DNA of 64,000 nt from DOZZ01 sp963792655 (GCA_963792655.1 CAWBWU010000010.1:1-64000); one strand, 5' to 3'; positions 30,807-39,928 are shown, numbered from the stretch's first letter. Notes: generated from the letters alone by a model not told the origin. Numbers and translations: made by a program.

Positions 30807-31415
30807 CTATTCTCGCAATAACTGCTGAAGTGAAGAGTAGACCGCTGCTGTCTGACGGAGCGTATCATCGCGCGTACCCGAACTATCTATGACGTAGTCC
30901 GCGAAATTTCGTTTGGCGCTGATCGGCATTTGCCGCGCGATGCGCTGTTCTACGTCGGCGCGTGTGGCCCCAGGCCGAAGCAGTGCACGTTCGATCTGCA
31001 AGCGTTCGTCACACACAACAACGATGAGCCGGTCGCAATTCCGGTAGCTCCCGGTCTCAATCAGGATCGCCGCTTCGATGATCACGATGGACTTGGGATC
31101 GTTCGCGGCAATCTCCTTCGTTAGAGCTCTCTCGCGCTCCCAAACCGCCGGGTGGACGATCGCATTCAGAGCCGCGAGTTTCTTTTCGTCGGCAAAGACA
31201 ATCTGCGCCAGATGCTTGCGATCGATGGCGCCAGTCGCGTCGAGGATCTCGCGCCCGAACAGTTTTACGACGGGTTCGAAGGCAGCGCCACCCGGAGACA
31301 GCACCTCATGCCCCAGGCGATCGGCTTCGATCAGGTAGCACCCCAGCCTGTGCAACTCCGCGCCGACAAAGCTCTTGCCGCTACCGAGTCCGCCGGTCAG
31401 GCCGACTTTCAGCAT
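30807..31415 (-). CDS. coaE: Dephospho-CoA kinase
   Basis: The last step of coenzyme A synthesis: ATP-dependent phosphorylation of dephospho-CoA at the 3' hydroxyl. The 202-residue protein has the P-loop GLTGGLGSGKS at residues 6-16, LIEADRLGHEVL (the Asp of the ADxxxH motif), VVKLFGREILDATGAIDRKHLAQIVF, typical for CoaE, and VIIEAAILIETG, followed by the lid RPGATRADVEQRIARQM. Length and order fit the family. The start overlaps folD by 7 bases, so the two are co-transcribed. There is nothing unusual in the protein itself; its placement directly upstream of an HtrA protease and an RND pump is less common. Confidence 0.93.
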   Translation of the reverse strand: MLKVGLTGGLGSGKSFVGAELHRLGCYLIEADRLGHEVLSPGGAAFEPVVKLFGREILDATGAIDRKHLAQIVFADEKKLAALNAIVHPAVWERERALTKEIAANDPKSIVIIEAAILIETGSYRNCDRLIVVVCDERLQIERALLRPGATRADVEQRIARQMPISAKRNFADYVIDSSGTRDDTLRQTAAVYSSLQQLLRE

Positions 31416-32329
31416 CGCCCGTACAGTTCAGCGCACGTGATCGTGTTGACCATCAACATGGCGATCGTCAGCGGCCCGACGCCACCCGGTACCGGTGTCC
31501 ATGCGGAAGCGCGTGCTGCCATGGCCACGGGATCCACATCGCCAATCAGCAGGCTTCCGTTCTTCTCGAACGACGCAAGCTTGGCGGCGTTGCCCGGGAA
31601 GTAGCGCTCCACGTCAAGACGATTGTCCAGCCTGTTCATGCCGACATCGATCACCGTCGCGTCTTCACGGATGAAGTTGGCCTTCACCATCGCCGCGCGT
31701 CCGATCGCTGCGACCAGCAAATCCGCTTCGCTGCAAACCGCGGCCAGGTCGCGCGTCTTCGAATGACAGATCGTGACCGTGGCATTCTCCTGCAGCAGCA
31801 ACAGCGCCATGGGCTTGCCGACAATGTCGCTGCGGCCCACCACCACGGCGCGCTTGCCGGCGATGGGAATGCCGTAACGCTTCAGCATTTCCATAATCCC
31901 CGCGGGCGTACATGGTTGCGGACCAGGACGCCCTGCCAGCAAATTGCCCGAGTTCAGTGGATGAAAGCCGTCGACATCTTTACGCGGATCAACCGCCATC
32001 AGAATGCGTTGCGCGTCAATTTGCGCGGGCAACGGCAACTGCACCAGGATGCCGTCAACATCGGCGCGTTCGTTCAGCGTCTCGATACACCGGAGCAACT
32101 CGTCCGTAGTGGTCGCAGCGCTCAAGGTAATCGTTTCGCTGGACATGCCGAGTTCCGCGGCGGTGCGCGTCTTGCTGCGCACGTAGACCTGCGACGCCGC
32201 GTTCTCTCCTACCAGGACCACGCTCAGCCCCGGTGCCCGGCCGCAGCGTTCCCGAAAGGCTTCAATGCGTGGGCGGCACTCTTCTTTGATTGCGTCGCGA
32301 ATCCGGTTCCCGTCGAGGATGAGGCCCAT
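31409..32329 (-). CDS. folD: Bifunctional methylenetetrahydrofolate dehydrogenase / cyclohydrolase FolD
   Basis: A cytoplasmic enzyme of one-carbon metabolism that interconverts 5,10-methylene- and 10-formyl-tetrahydrofolate using NADP. The 306-residue protein shows SQVYVRSKTRTAAELGM with the catalytic Tyr and Lys (YxxxK), DGILVQLPLPAQID, DVDGFHPLNSGNLLAGRPG, PCTPAGIMEML, the dinucleotide-binding VVVGRSDIVGKPMALLLL, and PVPGGVGPLTIAMLM near the C-terminus. These are the signature blocks of FolD. It starts 11 bases downstream of the ArsC-like gene and overlaps coaE, so it is an internal gene of a minus-strand operon that ends with the RND pump. Confidence 0.95.
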   Translation of the reverse strand: MGLILDGNRIRDAIKEECRPRIEAFRERCGRAPGLSVVLVGENAASQVYVRSKTRTAAELGMSSETITLSAATTTDELLRCIETLNERADVDGILVQLPLPAQIDAQRILMAVDPRKDVDGFHPLNSGNLLAGRPGPQPCTPAGIMEMLKRYGIPIAGKRAVVVGRSDIVGKPMALLLLQENATVTICHSKTRDLAAVCSEADLLVAAIGRAAMVKANFIREDATVIDVGMNRLDNRLDVERYFPGNAAKLASFEKNGSLLIGDVDPVAMAARASAWTPVPGGVGPLTIAMLMVNTITCAELYGRC

Positions 32330-32340
32330 GCATCTTTAAT

Positions 32341-32700
32341 CTAACGTTGCGGGGCGGTGGCCAGCATTGCCTTCCAGGCTTCTTCGTCGTGCCCGATGCT
32401 GATGCGATTGCCGCCGCGCACCAGGGGCAGACGCAACAGGCGCGGCTCCTGTTCGATCTTCGCGATCAGCTCAGCATCCGATACTCGCAGATACTTCAGG
32501 CCCGAGTCCGCATAAACGCTGCTCTCCTGATCGATCAGCCCCGTCATGCCGAACTTCTCGACAAAGCGGCGGATCTCACCGGGCGACATCGCCTTCTGCT
32601 TCAAGTCGACCATCTGGATCGTCGCGCGGCGCTCTTTGAAGAACCGCTCGGCAGCACGCGTCGCATGTGAATTTTTGATTCCGAAGATCTGAACAGTCAC
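32341..32700 (-). CDS. ArsC/Spx-family thioredoxin-fold protein lacking the catalytic cysteine
   Basis: A 119-residue protein of the arsenate reductase (ArsC/YffB/Spx) fold, recognisable from VQIFGIKNSHATRAAERFFKER, VDLKQKAMSPGEIRRFVEKFG and LLRLPLVRGGNRISIGHDEEAW. In enzymatic members the first loop reads like K-N-x-x-C with a cysteine that attacks arsenate; here the loop is KNSHATRA and there is no cysteine anywhere in the protein. It cannot therefore work as a classical arsenate reductase. A regulatory or binding role is possible but unproven. It heads the minus-strand operon and is divergent from an adaptor gene that starts 101 bases away, so the promoters of both operons should lie at 32,701-32,801. 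Confidence 0.82.
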   Translation of the reverse strand: MTVQIFGIKNSHATRAAERFFKERRATIQMVDLKQKAMSPGEIRRFVEKFGMTGLIDQESSVYADSGLKYLRVSDAELIAKIEQEPRLLRLPLVRGGNRISIGHDEEAWKAMLATAPQR

Positions 32701-32801
32701 GTTTGCTTCAGGGTAAATCGCGGGCGCGGCGATTTGTCATCTGGTCCAAACAGAAAGTTCCCGAACCAAACGCGGTGCTGCTCCGTATCAGTGGGAAAGC
32801 C

Positions 32802-34004
32802 ATGGCAACATCACGCAAAAAACGCAGGATCATATGGCTCGCAGCCGCCGTGATCGTTCTCGGCAGCATCGGGTTCATCTCGACGAAGGCATTCGGTCAC
32901 GCACCCGTCAAAATCGAGGCCGAAAAGCTGGCCACGGTGGAACGCGGCGACCTTGTCCGCTCGGTGGTTGCAACCGGCAAGATTCAACCGGTAACTCAGG
33001 TGGAGATCAAGTCGAAAGCGAGCGGCATCATCCTGAAGCTGCCGGTGAACTTCGGCGACGTCGTTCACAAAGGCCAGGTGATCTGCGAACTCGACAAGAA
33101 TGATCTGATCCCCAGCCTCGAAGCCGAGCGTGCCGCACTGCATGTGGCCGAAGCCAATGTGAAGAGTGCCCGGGCGGATTACGAGCGTTACAAAATTGAT
33201 GCCGAAGGCCCTGACGTGCCATTCCTGAAACGCGATCGCGAGCGCTCGATCAAGCTCTTCACCGATGGCCTGATCGCTCAAAACGTTCGCGATGAAGCCG
33301 ACAAGAACTATCAGATGGCGCTGAACAAGCAGCAATCGGCAAAGGTGAACCTCGGTGTTGCGCAGGCGGCGATCACTCGTGCCGAAGCGCAACTCGAACA
33401 ACAAAAAGCGGTGGTGAACCGCTTCGAAGAAAATCTACGCAACGCTACCATCGTCTCGCCGGTGGATGGCGTGGTGCTCTCGCGCGATCGGGAGGTGGGC
33501 GATGCAGTCAGCTCGATTCTGACGATGGGCTCGGGCGCGACGCTCATCATGACGCTCGGTGAGTTGAGCGAAGTCTACGTCAAAGGCAAAGTGGATGAGA
33601 GCGACATCGGCCGCGTCTATCTCGGCCAGCCCGCGCGCATCACCGTGGAATCGTTCAAAGACCAGAAGTTCCAGGGCAAGGTGACCAAGATTTCACCAAT
33701 GGGCACGGAGAAAGACAACGTGACGACGTTCGAAGTGCGCGTCTCGATCTCGAATGAAACGGGCAAGCTGCGCGCGCTGATGACGGCCAACGCCGAGATC
33801 ATTCTCGAAGAAAAGAAGAACGTGCTGACGGTTCCCGAGGGCGCGATTCTCTATGCGAAGGACAAGTCCACCCAGGTCGAAGTGCCCGATCCGACAGATA
33901 AGAAGGGCAAGAAGAAGATTGCCGTCGTCGCAGGCATCAGTAATGGTTCGAAGACCGAAATCTTACGCGGTCTGAACGCAGGCCAACAGGTTGTCCTGCA
34001 ATAG
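32802..34004 (+). CDS. Periplasmic adaptor subunit of an ABC-type (MacA-like) efflux system
   Basis: An adaptor anchored by one N-terminal membrane helix (RRIIWLAAAVIVLGSIGFIST). It has the split lipoyl domain (QVEIKSKASGIILKLPVNFGDVVHKGQVICELD and ATIVSPVDGVVLSRDREVGDAV), a long helical hairpin between them (about residues 95-200), and the beta-barrel and MacA-type membrane-proximal domains (ESDIGRVYLGQPARITVESF, LTVPEGAILYAKD). The ATG at 32,802 (MATSRKKRR) is chosen because the anchor begins there; an upstream in-frame extension lacks family similarity. Its TAG stop is directly followed by the ATG of a MacB-like permease, so the proteins should form one complex. Confidence 0.88.
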   Translation: MATSRKKRRIIWLAAAVIVLGSIGFISTKAFGHAPVKIEAEKLATVERGDLVRSVVATGKIQPVTQVEIKSKASGIILKLPVNFGDVVHKGQVICELDKNDLIPSLEAERAALHVAEANVKSARADYERYKIDAEGPDVPFLKRDRERSIKLFTDGLIAQNVRDEADKNYQMALNKQQSAKVNLGVAQAAITRAEAQLEQQKAVVNRFEENLRNATIVSPVDGVVLSRDREVGDAVSSILTMGSGATLIMTLGELSEVYVKGKVDESDIGRVYLGQPARITVESFKDQKFQGKVTKISPMGTEKDNVTTFEVRVSISNETGKLRALMTANAEIILEEKKNVLTVPEGAILYAKDKSTQVEVPDPTDKKGKKKIAVVAGISNGSKTEILRGLNAGQQVVLQ

Positions 34005-35265
34005 ATGACTTACCTTCGCGAACTCGCCGGACAAGTGCTGGGCAGTCTGCTGCGCAACAAACTGCGGAGCATGCTGACCATGGCGGGCATCGCCTGGGGT
34101 ATCGCGTCGATCGTGATGATTGTCGCGATGGGGGACGGCTTCAAAGCCGGCCAGCGCAAGAGCATGAAGTCGCTGGGCGAGAACATCGTGATCATGTTTG
34201 GTGGCCGCACCGAGAAGCAGGCCGGTGGGCAGCGTGCGGGACGGCGCATCCGGCTGAACTATCACGACGTCGAGAATATCCGGCGCGACTGCTACCTGGT
34301 CTCGCATGTCGCGGGCGAAGTGGAAAGCAACAATCGCGCCACCAGCCCGTACAACAGCGGCGCGTTCGATGTCGATGGTGTCGAGCCTGTGTTTGGAATC
34401 ATGCGAACGGTCCCGGTGAGCGAAGGCCGCTTCATCAACGAGCAGGACATGAAAGACAGCGCGCGCGTCTGCATCATCGGCAAGAAAGTGCGCGAGCAGT
34501 TGTTCGGCAAGCGTCCGCAGGTGATCGGTCAGAAGATCGCGATCAAATCGTTGCCCTACGAAATCATTGGGCTGCTCAAAGACAAAAACCAGAACAGCAG
34601 CTATAGCGGCATGGATGAGCAGAAGATCTTCGTTCCGTACTCGGCGATGATCCACGACATCCCACCGAAAGAAGAGAGCTACACGCCCGGCAATCTGGAC
34701 GACATCATTTACATGCCGCGGTCATTGTCCGATTTCGCCGCCGCGCGTACTCAGGTGCTCCAGACGCTCGGCCGCGCACATGGCTTCGATCCGCGCGACA
34801 AGGGCGCGATTGGCGTCTGGGACACCGTCGAGAATGCGCAGCAGATCGACGGCTTGTTTGAATCGATGACGGTCTTCCTCGGCATGATTGCGCTGGTGAC
34901 GCTCACGCTTGGCGGAGTTGGCGTTATGAACATCATGCTCGTGACGGTCTCCGAACGCACGCGCGAAGTGGGCTTGCGCAAAGCGCTCGGTGCGACACGG
35001 CTTCGCATTCTGATCGACTTCCTCGCCGAAGGTATGTTGCTCGCATTCATCAGCGGTCTGGTCGGGTGGTCGGCGGCGTTCGGAATTTCGACAGCACTTA
35101 CGTTCGCGCCCATGCCCGACTTTTTCCCGGGCTTACCGGTGAGTATCGTGACCACGATGGTCGCATTCGGGTCGCTCACGCTGATCGCGTCTGCTGTCGT
35201 CGTTTTTCCCGGCGTGGCATGCCGCGTCGCTCACGCCAGTCGAAGCGTTGCGCTACGAACGTTGA
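34005..35265 (+). CDS. ABC transporter permease, MacB/FtsX type (frameshift near the end)
   Basis: A four-helix permease with a periplasmic domain between TM1 and TM2 (MacB_PCD plus FtsX domains). TM1 region: LLRNKLRSMLTMAGIAWGIASIVMIVAMGDG. The periplasmic part contains GGQRAGRRIRLNYHDVENIRRD. The C-terminal FtsX block reads TLTLGGVGVMNIMLVTVSERTREVGLRKALGATRLRILIDFLAEG. A frameshift near 35,205 hides the normal ending; in the neighbouring frame the sequence ends AASLTPVEALRYER at the TGA 35,263-35,265, the usual last residues of this family. No ATPase is fused to it or encoded nearby. It is a close paralogue of the next gene (compare AGGERSGRRIRLDRDDVEAIR). Confidence 0.88.
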
Positions 35266-35268
35266 TCA

Positions 35269-36531
35269 ATGCGTATCCTGTCCATCTTTGACGAAGCGTT
35301 TCAGGCGTTGCGCTTCAATCGTCAGCGCAGCTTGTTGACGATGCTCAGCCTCGGGTGGGGCGTCGGCTGTTTCGTCATTCTGTACTCGTATGGCGAGGGC
35401 TTCGACTACGCGCTGACCAGTTCCTTCAAGGCCGTCGGGCAAGACCTGATCGTGATGTTCGAAGGGCAAACGTCTTCGCAAGCGGGCGGGGAACGGTCCG
35501 GCCGGCGCATCCGTTTAGATCGCGATGACGTGGAGGCAATTCGAACCACAGTTCCGCTGGTTGCCGCAGTCTCGCCCGAGATGATGCTGCGCCGATCAAC
35601 TGTGACGCGCGGCTATCGCACGCAGAATATTTCGGTTCGCTGCGTGCTGCCCACCGACTATCAGCGCGTGCGCAACATGAGCATCGGGGAAGGGCGCTGG
35701 CTAACCGATGAGGACGAATTGCAGAAAGCCCGCACGGCAGTATTGGGCTCCAACGCGGCGCACAAGCTGTTCGGAGAAATTCCGCCCGAAGGCGAGTCCA
35801 TCACCATCAAGGGTCTGTCGTTTGAAGTTGTTGGCGTGCTGAAAAGTAAAACGCAAATTTCGAACTACAACACGCCAGATAACGAGAGCATCTTCATCCC
35901 GTACAGCACGGCGTCTCTGCTGACTGACACGAAGTATCCCGACGACATTGTTTGGACGCCGAAAAACCCGCAGTTCCGAGCCGACGCCGTGCGTCAGGTG
36001 CGCGAGACGCTCAGCCGGCTTCATAACTTCTCGCCCAAAGATGACCGCGCGGTCGAGATCATCGTCTTCAACGAATTCATGAAAGAGATCGACGGCATGA
36101 CCGTCGGTCTGCGCGTCTTGCTGGGCCTGATCGGCACGCTCACGCTGTGCATCGGCGGCGTCGGGTTAGCAAACATCATGCTGGTGTCGGTAACGCAGCG
36201 CACGAAAGAAATCGGCATCCTGAAGAGCCTGGGGGCCACGCGCCGCGCCGTGCTGAGTCAGTTCCTGCTCGAAGCCATGGTGATCGTCACGCTTGGCGGC
36301 CTGTTGGGCGTGGTCATCGGTTGGGCGACAACACAAGGCATTGGGACCCTGCCGCTGCTTGGTCCATTGTTTAAGGACGACTCGGGCGCAGGCGATATTC
36401 ACCTGCATGTCTCCACTTTCGCCGTGCTGACGTCGACCATTCTGCTTGAGTTTGTCGGGCTGGTCGCGGGTTTATTGCCCGCCCTTCGCGCATCGCGCCT
36501 GAACCCGATCGACGCCCTCCGCTACGAGTAA
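35269..36531 (+). CDS. ABC transporter permease, MacB/FtsX type (partner of the preceding gene)
   Basis: A 420-residue intact permease of the same family as its neighbour. It has the N-terminal helix with ALRFNRQRSLLTMLSLGWGVGCFVILYSYGEGF, a periplasmic domain (VGQDLIVMFEGQTSSQAGG, GEGRWLTDEDELQKARTAVLG), and the FtsX part TLCIGGVGLANIMLVSVTQRTKEIGILKSLGATRRAVLSQF. It ends SRLNPIDALRYE, the standard termination. It starts 4 bases after the stop of the first permease, suggesting a heterodimer. The ATPase that would energise the pair is absent from the window. The kinase gene begins 28 bases further on the same strand. Confidence 0.9.
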   Translation: MRILSIFDEAFQALRFNRQRSLLTMLSLGWGVGCFVILYSYGEGFDYALTSSFKAVGQDLIVMFEGQTSSQAGGERSGRRIRLDRDDVEAIRTTVPLVAAVSPEMMLRRSTVTRGYRTQNISVRCVLPTDYQRVRNMSIGEGRWLTDEDELQKARTAVLGSNAAHKLFGEIPPEGESITIKGLSFEVVGVLKSKTQISNYNTPDNESIFIPYSTASLLTDTKYPDDIVWTPKNPQFRADAVRQVRETLSRLHNFSPKDDRAVEIIVFNEFMKEIDGMTVGLRVLLGLIGTLTLCIGGVGLANIMLVSVTQRTKEIGILKSLGATRRAVLSQFLLEAMVIVTLGGLLGVVIGWATTQGIGTLPLLGPLFKDDSGAGDIHLHVSTFAVLTSTILLEFVGLVAGLLPALRASRLNPIDALRYE

Positions 36532-36558
36532 CTCCCGATGCTACGCTAGTTACCTTGC

Positions 36559-39270
36559 ATGGTGACTTGCCTCTCCTGCCACACTGCTAATCCAGCGGAT
36601 AACCGCTTCTGTTCGCAGTGCGGAATCTCGCTGGTTTCAGACAGCGGCTCGGGCGATACGATCGAGGCCACGCAGGTCATGCAGCACACCACGCGACCCG
36701 CGGGAGCTACGTTCTCCGGCCGCAGCATGGTGACCAATTACAACACCGAACAGGAAGGGCAGTTTCCGCCTGGCACTATCATCCTGGACCGCTATCGCGT
36801 CATGAGCCTTCTGGGACGCGGCGGGATGGGCGAGGTGTATCGTGCAACGGACCTGGTGCTTGCCCAACAGGTTGCGCTTAAATTCCTGCCGGCGGCCATG
36901 ACCAACAACGCTGGCATGCTCGAGCGCTTTCATAACGAAGTTCGGATCGCGCGGCAAGTGTCGCACCCTAACGTTTGCAGGGTTTACGACATCGGTGAGC
37001 ATGCCGGAGCGCCATACATTTCGATGGAGTATGTCGACGGCGAAGACCTTGCGACGTTGCTGCGGCGCATCGGCCGCATGCCCGTGGATAAGGCCGTCGA
37101 GATCTCACGCAAGCTATGCGCAGGTCTCGCCGCGGCACACGACAAAGGCGTTCTGCATCGCGATCTGAAGCCGGCGAATGTAATGATCGACGCGCGCGGT
37201 CAGGTGCTGATCATGGACTTCGGCCTGGCCGGAGTCGCCGCTGAAATTCAAGGCGCCGAGATTCGCAACGGCACACCCGCTTACATGGCGCCCGAACAAT
37301 TGGCGGGCCGCGAAGTCACCACGCGCAGCGACATCTACTCACTCGCGCTGCTGCTGTACGAGATGTTCACCGGCCGCAAAGCGTTCGATGCGCAATCGCT
37401 CGTCGAAATGCAGCGCATGCAAGCGGAGGCGACACCGGTGAGCGTGACCACGCTGGTGAAAGATATCGACCCGGCAGTGGAGCGCGTCATCCTGCGCTGC
37501 CTCTCGCCCGATCCCAAACTGCGTCCTGCAACAGCGCTGGCCGTCGCCGCCGCATTGCCCGGCGGAGATCCACTCGCCGCGGCGCTTGCTGCCGGGGAGA
37601 CGCCATCGCCACAGATGGTTGCGGCTGCCGGCGAAAACGCAACCATGAGCCCGGCAATTGCGGCGGTGTTGTTCGGCGCACTGCTGGTATGTCTCGGTGC
37701 CTTGCTGTTTCTGAGTAACTACGCGCTGCTCAATCAATGGCCGCTCGAGAAGTCACCCGCGGCGCTCGAAGCGAACGCGCAGCAATTAATCCAAAGCCTG
37801 GGCTACACCAATCGACCCGCGAGCACCGCGATGGGGTTCGATATCGATGGCGATCTGCTGGTACACATCACGCGAGATCCTTCGCCACAGCGCTGGAGCC
37901 AGGTAGCGAGCCGCCGGCCTGGGCTGATCACGTACTGGTACCGCCAAAGCCCGTCAATCATGCAGGCTACGGAATCGAACGACTCGCAGATCAGCTATAG
38001 CGACCCGCCCCCGATTGGGGCACGCATGATCTCGGTTCAAACTGATACCGAGGGCCGTCTGCTAACGTTCCGCGCGATGCCGCCGGAGCATGCTTCGCAG
38101 ATCTCTGCGCTGGCGCCGGTGAACTGGGAGCCATTGTTCCGCGCGGCTGGAATCAATTCCGCGTCGCTGCAGGAAGTCACGCCCGAATGGAATCATCTGG
38201 AAACCACAGACGTCCGCATGGCGTGGACCGGAAAGCTGCCGGCGGACTCGACCATACCGATTCGCATCGAAGCAGGCGGCAACGGGGGCCAGCCGGTTAC
38301 GTTTGCCGTCATCGCGCCATGGACCCGCCCGACACGCATGGAAGCTGCGCGGATGACGCAGAGTCAGCGTGCGAACCAGATCATTCAGATCGTAATGGTG
38401 CTGCTGATCGGTGCGACCGCGCTCACGCTCGCGCGCCACAACTTCCGCAAAAAGCGTGGCGACGTGCAAGGTGCGCGCCGCCTGGGTTTTGTCATTTTCG
38501 GTCTGACATTAGCCGCTTACCTGTTGGGAGCGAACCATGTACCCACGCCGGGCGAGTTCGGCATTATTCTGGGTGGCTTGGGCCGGGCGCTCTCGCTGGG
38601 CGCGTTCACATTTCTGATTTATGTTGCGCTCGAGCCGTACATCCGAAAACGTTGGCCGCATAGCCTGATCTCGTGGAATGTCGCGCTCAGCGGGGATTGG
38701 CACAGTCCGCTGGTCGGCCGCGATCTTTTGATAGGTTGTGTCACCGGAGCCGTGTGGGCCCTGCTCGCGCTTGCGGAGAAAACTGTGGTGCAGCGGTATG
38801 GCGCGCGGCCACAGTTCCCCATTCTTGATTCAGTATCCAGTTGGAATAAAGCGGCGGCGCAATGGGTTGGCATCATCGACGGCGCGATCGCGAATGCGCT
38901 CGTGATTGTGTTGGTGCTGTTTCTACTGCGCCTTTTGCTGCGGAACAATTGGCTGACGGCGATCGGCTTCCTCGTGTTCTATTTATTGCTGAGCTGGTTC
39001 AGCTTGTACAAGCCCATTGCCGAGGCGCCGTTTGTGCTGCTGATCGCCGGCACCATTTTCACCGTGTTGACGCGCGCCGGCCTGCTGCCGTATGTCACCG
39101 GCATCGCTATCTTCGAAGGACTCGTCGGATTTCCCATGACGCTCAACCTGACGGAGTGGTGGAGCATCGGGACGTGGCTGACGTTGATCAGCATCATCGC
39201 GCTCGCGGGGTACGGCTTGCGCACGGCCCTTGCGGGACGTCCGTTACTTAAGGCCGATTTTTTAGATTAG
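36559..39270 (+). CDS. Membrane serine/threonine protein kinase with N-terminal zinc ribbon
   Basis: A 903-residue Hanks-type kinase. Domain order: a zinc ribbon at residues 1-25 (CLSCHTANPADNRFCSQCG); the kinase domain at about 75-335 with LLGRGGMGEVYRATD (P-loop), VALKFLP (catalytic Lys), HRDLKPANVM, MDFGLAG and GTPAYMAPEQLAG; a membrane helix around 370-390 (VLFGALLVCLGALLFLSNYALL); an extracytoplasmic region of about 220 residues with no repeat or known fold; and a C-terminal bundle of roughly eight membrane helices (for example YLLLSWFSLYKP, VLTRAGLLPYVTGIAI). All kinase residues needed for activity are present. It is probably co-transcribed with the two permeases upstream. The function of the membrane bundle is unknown. 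Such kinases are abundant in Acidobacteria. Confidence 0.9.
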   Translation: MVTCLSCHTANPADNRFCSQCGISLVSDSGSGDTIEATQVMQHTTRPAGATFSGRSMVTNYNTEQEGQFPPGTIILDRYRVMSLLGRGGMGEVYRATDLVLAQQVALKFLPAAMTNNAGMLERFHNEVRIARQVSHPNVCRVYDIGEHAGAPYISMEYVDGEDLATLLRRIGRMPVDKAVEISRKLCAGLAAAHDKGVLHRDLKPANVMIDARGQVLIMDFGLAGVAAEIQGAEIRNGTPAYMAPEQLAGREVTTRSDIYSLALLLYEMFTGRKAFDAQSLVEMQRMQAEATPVSVTTLVKDIDPAVERVILRCLSPDPKLRPATALAVAAALPGGDPLAAALAAGETPSPQMVAAAGENATMSPAIAAVLFGALLVCLGALLFLSNYALLNQWPLEKSPAALEANAQQLIQSLGYTNRPASTAMGFDIDGDLLVHITRDPSPQRWSQVASRRPGLITYWYRQSPSIMQATESNDSQISYSDPPPIGARMISVQTDTEGRLLTFRAMPPEHASQISALAPVNWEPLFRAAGINSASLQEVTPEWNHLETTDVRMAWTGKLPADSTIPIRIEAGGNGGQPVTFAVIAPWTRPTRMEAARMTQSQRANQIIQIVMVLLIGATALTLARHNFRKKRGDVQGARRLGFVIFGLTLAAYLLGANHVPTPGEFGIILGGLGRALSLGAFTFLIYVALEPYIRKRWPHSLISWNVALSGDWHSPLVGRDLLIGCVTGAVWALLALAEKTVVQRYGARPQFPILDSVSSWNKAAAQWVGIIDGAIANALVIVLVLFLLRLLLRNNWLTAIGFLVFYLLLSWFSLYKPIAEAPFVLLIAGTIFTVLTRAGLLPYVTGIAIFEGLVGFPMTLNLTEWWSIGTWLTLISIIALAGYGLRTALAGRPLLKADFLD

Positions 39271-39496
39271 CGCGCAGCGGTTTCTCAACCCGAGCCGCCG
39301 GCTTCTTGCGAGCATGAGCCCGCATGTCGACGAGTGCGCGATACGCGTCTGCCTGCTCGTTTAAGCTCATCTGATCTGCCGACAGCTCGAACGGACCAGG
39401 AGCGGGAAAGGGATTCGTCGGAGAGACCGGAGCAAGGCGGCCCTGCGCGGTGAGACCGGTCGCGAAGGCGAAAGAGAGAAGGACGAACTTGATCAT
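39248..39496 (-). CDS. Small secreted protein of unknown function
   Basis: A putative 82-residue exported protein. The N-terminus MIKFVLLSFAFATGLTAQGRL is a good signal peptide, probably cut after LTAQ or TGLTA. The mature part is Pro-rich at first (PVSPTNPFPAPGPF) and then has a helix-forming segment (SADQMSLNEQADAYRALVDMRAHARKK) and a basic tail. I recognise no family. Its stop overlaps the 3' end of the kinase gene on the other strand by 23 bases. The signal peptide is the main reason for calling it a gene. Confidence 0.55.
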   Translation of the reverse strand: MIKFVLLSFAFATGLTAQGRLAPVSPTNPFPAPGPFELSADQMSLNEQADAYRALVDMRAHARKKPAARVEKPLRANLKNRP

Positions 39497-39667
39497 GCCC
39501 GGAGATTACCCGCAGAATTTCACGAGCCCCGTGCAAGCGGTCATGTAACTTACTGAAACGAATGGGAAAGAAAATTAAATGCAGGTGGGAACGGCGCGTT
39601 TGTGAGAGTTGCACTCCCTCACATTGATGCATCTGACTAGACGCGGCGCCGCCCGCACCGAAAGCTC

Positions 39668-39928
39668 TTACCGATTGAAATAAACCGCGTTTTTCTGCGT
39701 GAACTCAGACCACTTCTCTGGCAGATCATCCACAGCAAAAATCGCCGACACCGGGCATACCGGAACACAGGCGCCGCAATCGATGCACTCTACCGGATCG
39801 ATATACAACATCTCGGCATCCGCGAAACGGCCGTCTTCTTTCTTCGGGTGAATGCAATCGACGGGGCATGCGTCAACGCACGCGCTGTCTTTAGTGCCGA
39901 TGCAAGGTTCTGCGATTACGTAAGCCAT
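39668..39928 (-). CDS. Seven-iron ferredoxin ([3Fe-4S][4Fe-4S])
   Basis: An 86-residue cytoplasmic electron carrier. Eight cysteines lie in the spacing of 7Fe/8Fe ferredoxins: Cys9, 17, 21 and 25 in CIGTKDSACVDACPVDCIHP and Cys48, 51, 54 and 58 in CIDCGACVPVCPVSAI. The long gap of seven residues between the first two cysteines (C-x7-C-x3-C-P) is the mark of FdxA-type 7Fe proteins. The C-terminal tail DLPEKWSEFTQKNAVYF is also typical. It starts 111 bases from the divergent RND adaptor gene at 40,040. The redox partner cannot be inferred from the surroundings. Confidence 0.92.
   Translation of the reverse strand: MAYVIAEPCIGTKDSACVDACPVDCIHPKKEDGRFADAEMLYIDPVECIDCGACVPVCPVSAIFAVDDLPEKWSEFTQKNAVYFNR

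Noticed and set aside
36529..36554. GTAACT ... AGTTAC as a terminator between permease and kinase
   Set aside because: Six-base AT-rich arms with a long loop and no T-tract; too weak, and the genes are probably co-transcribed.
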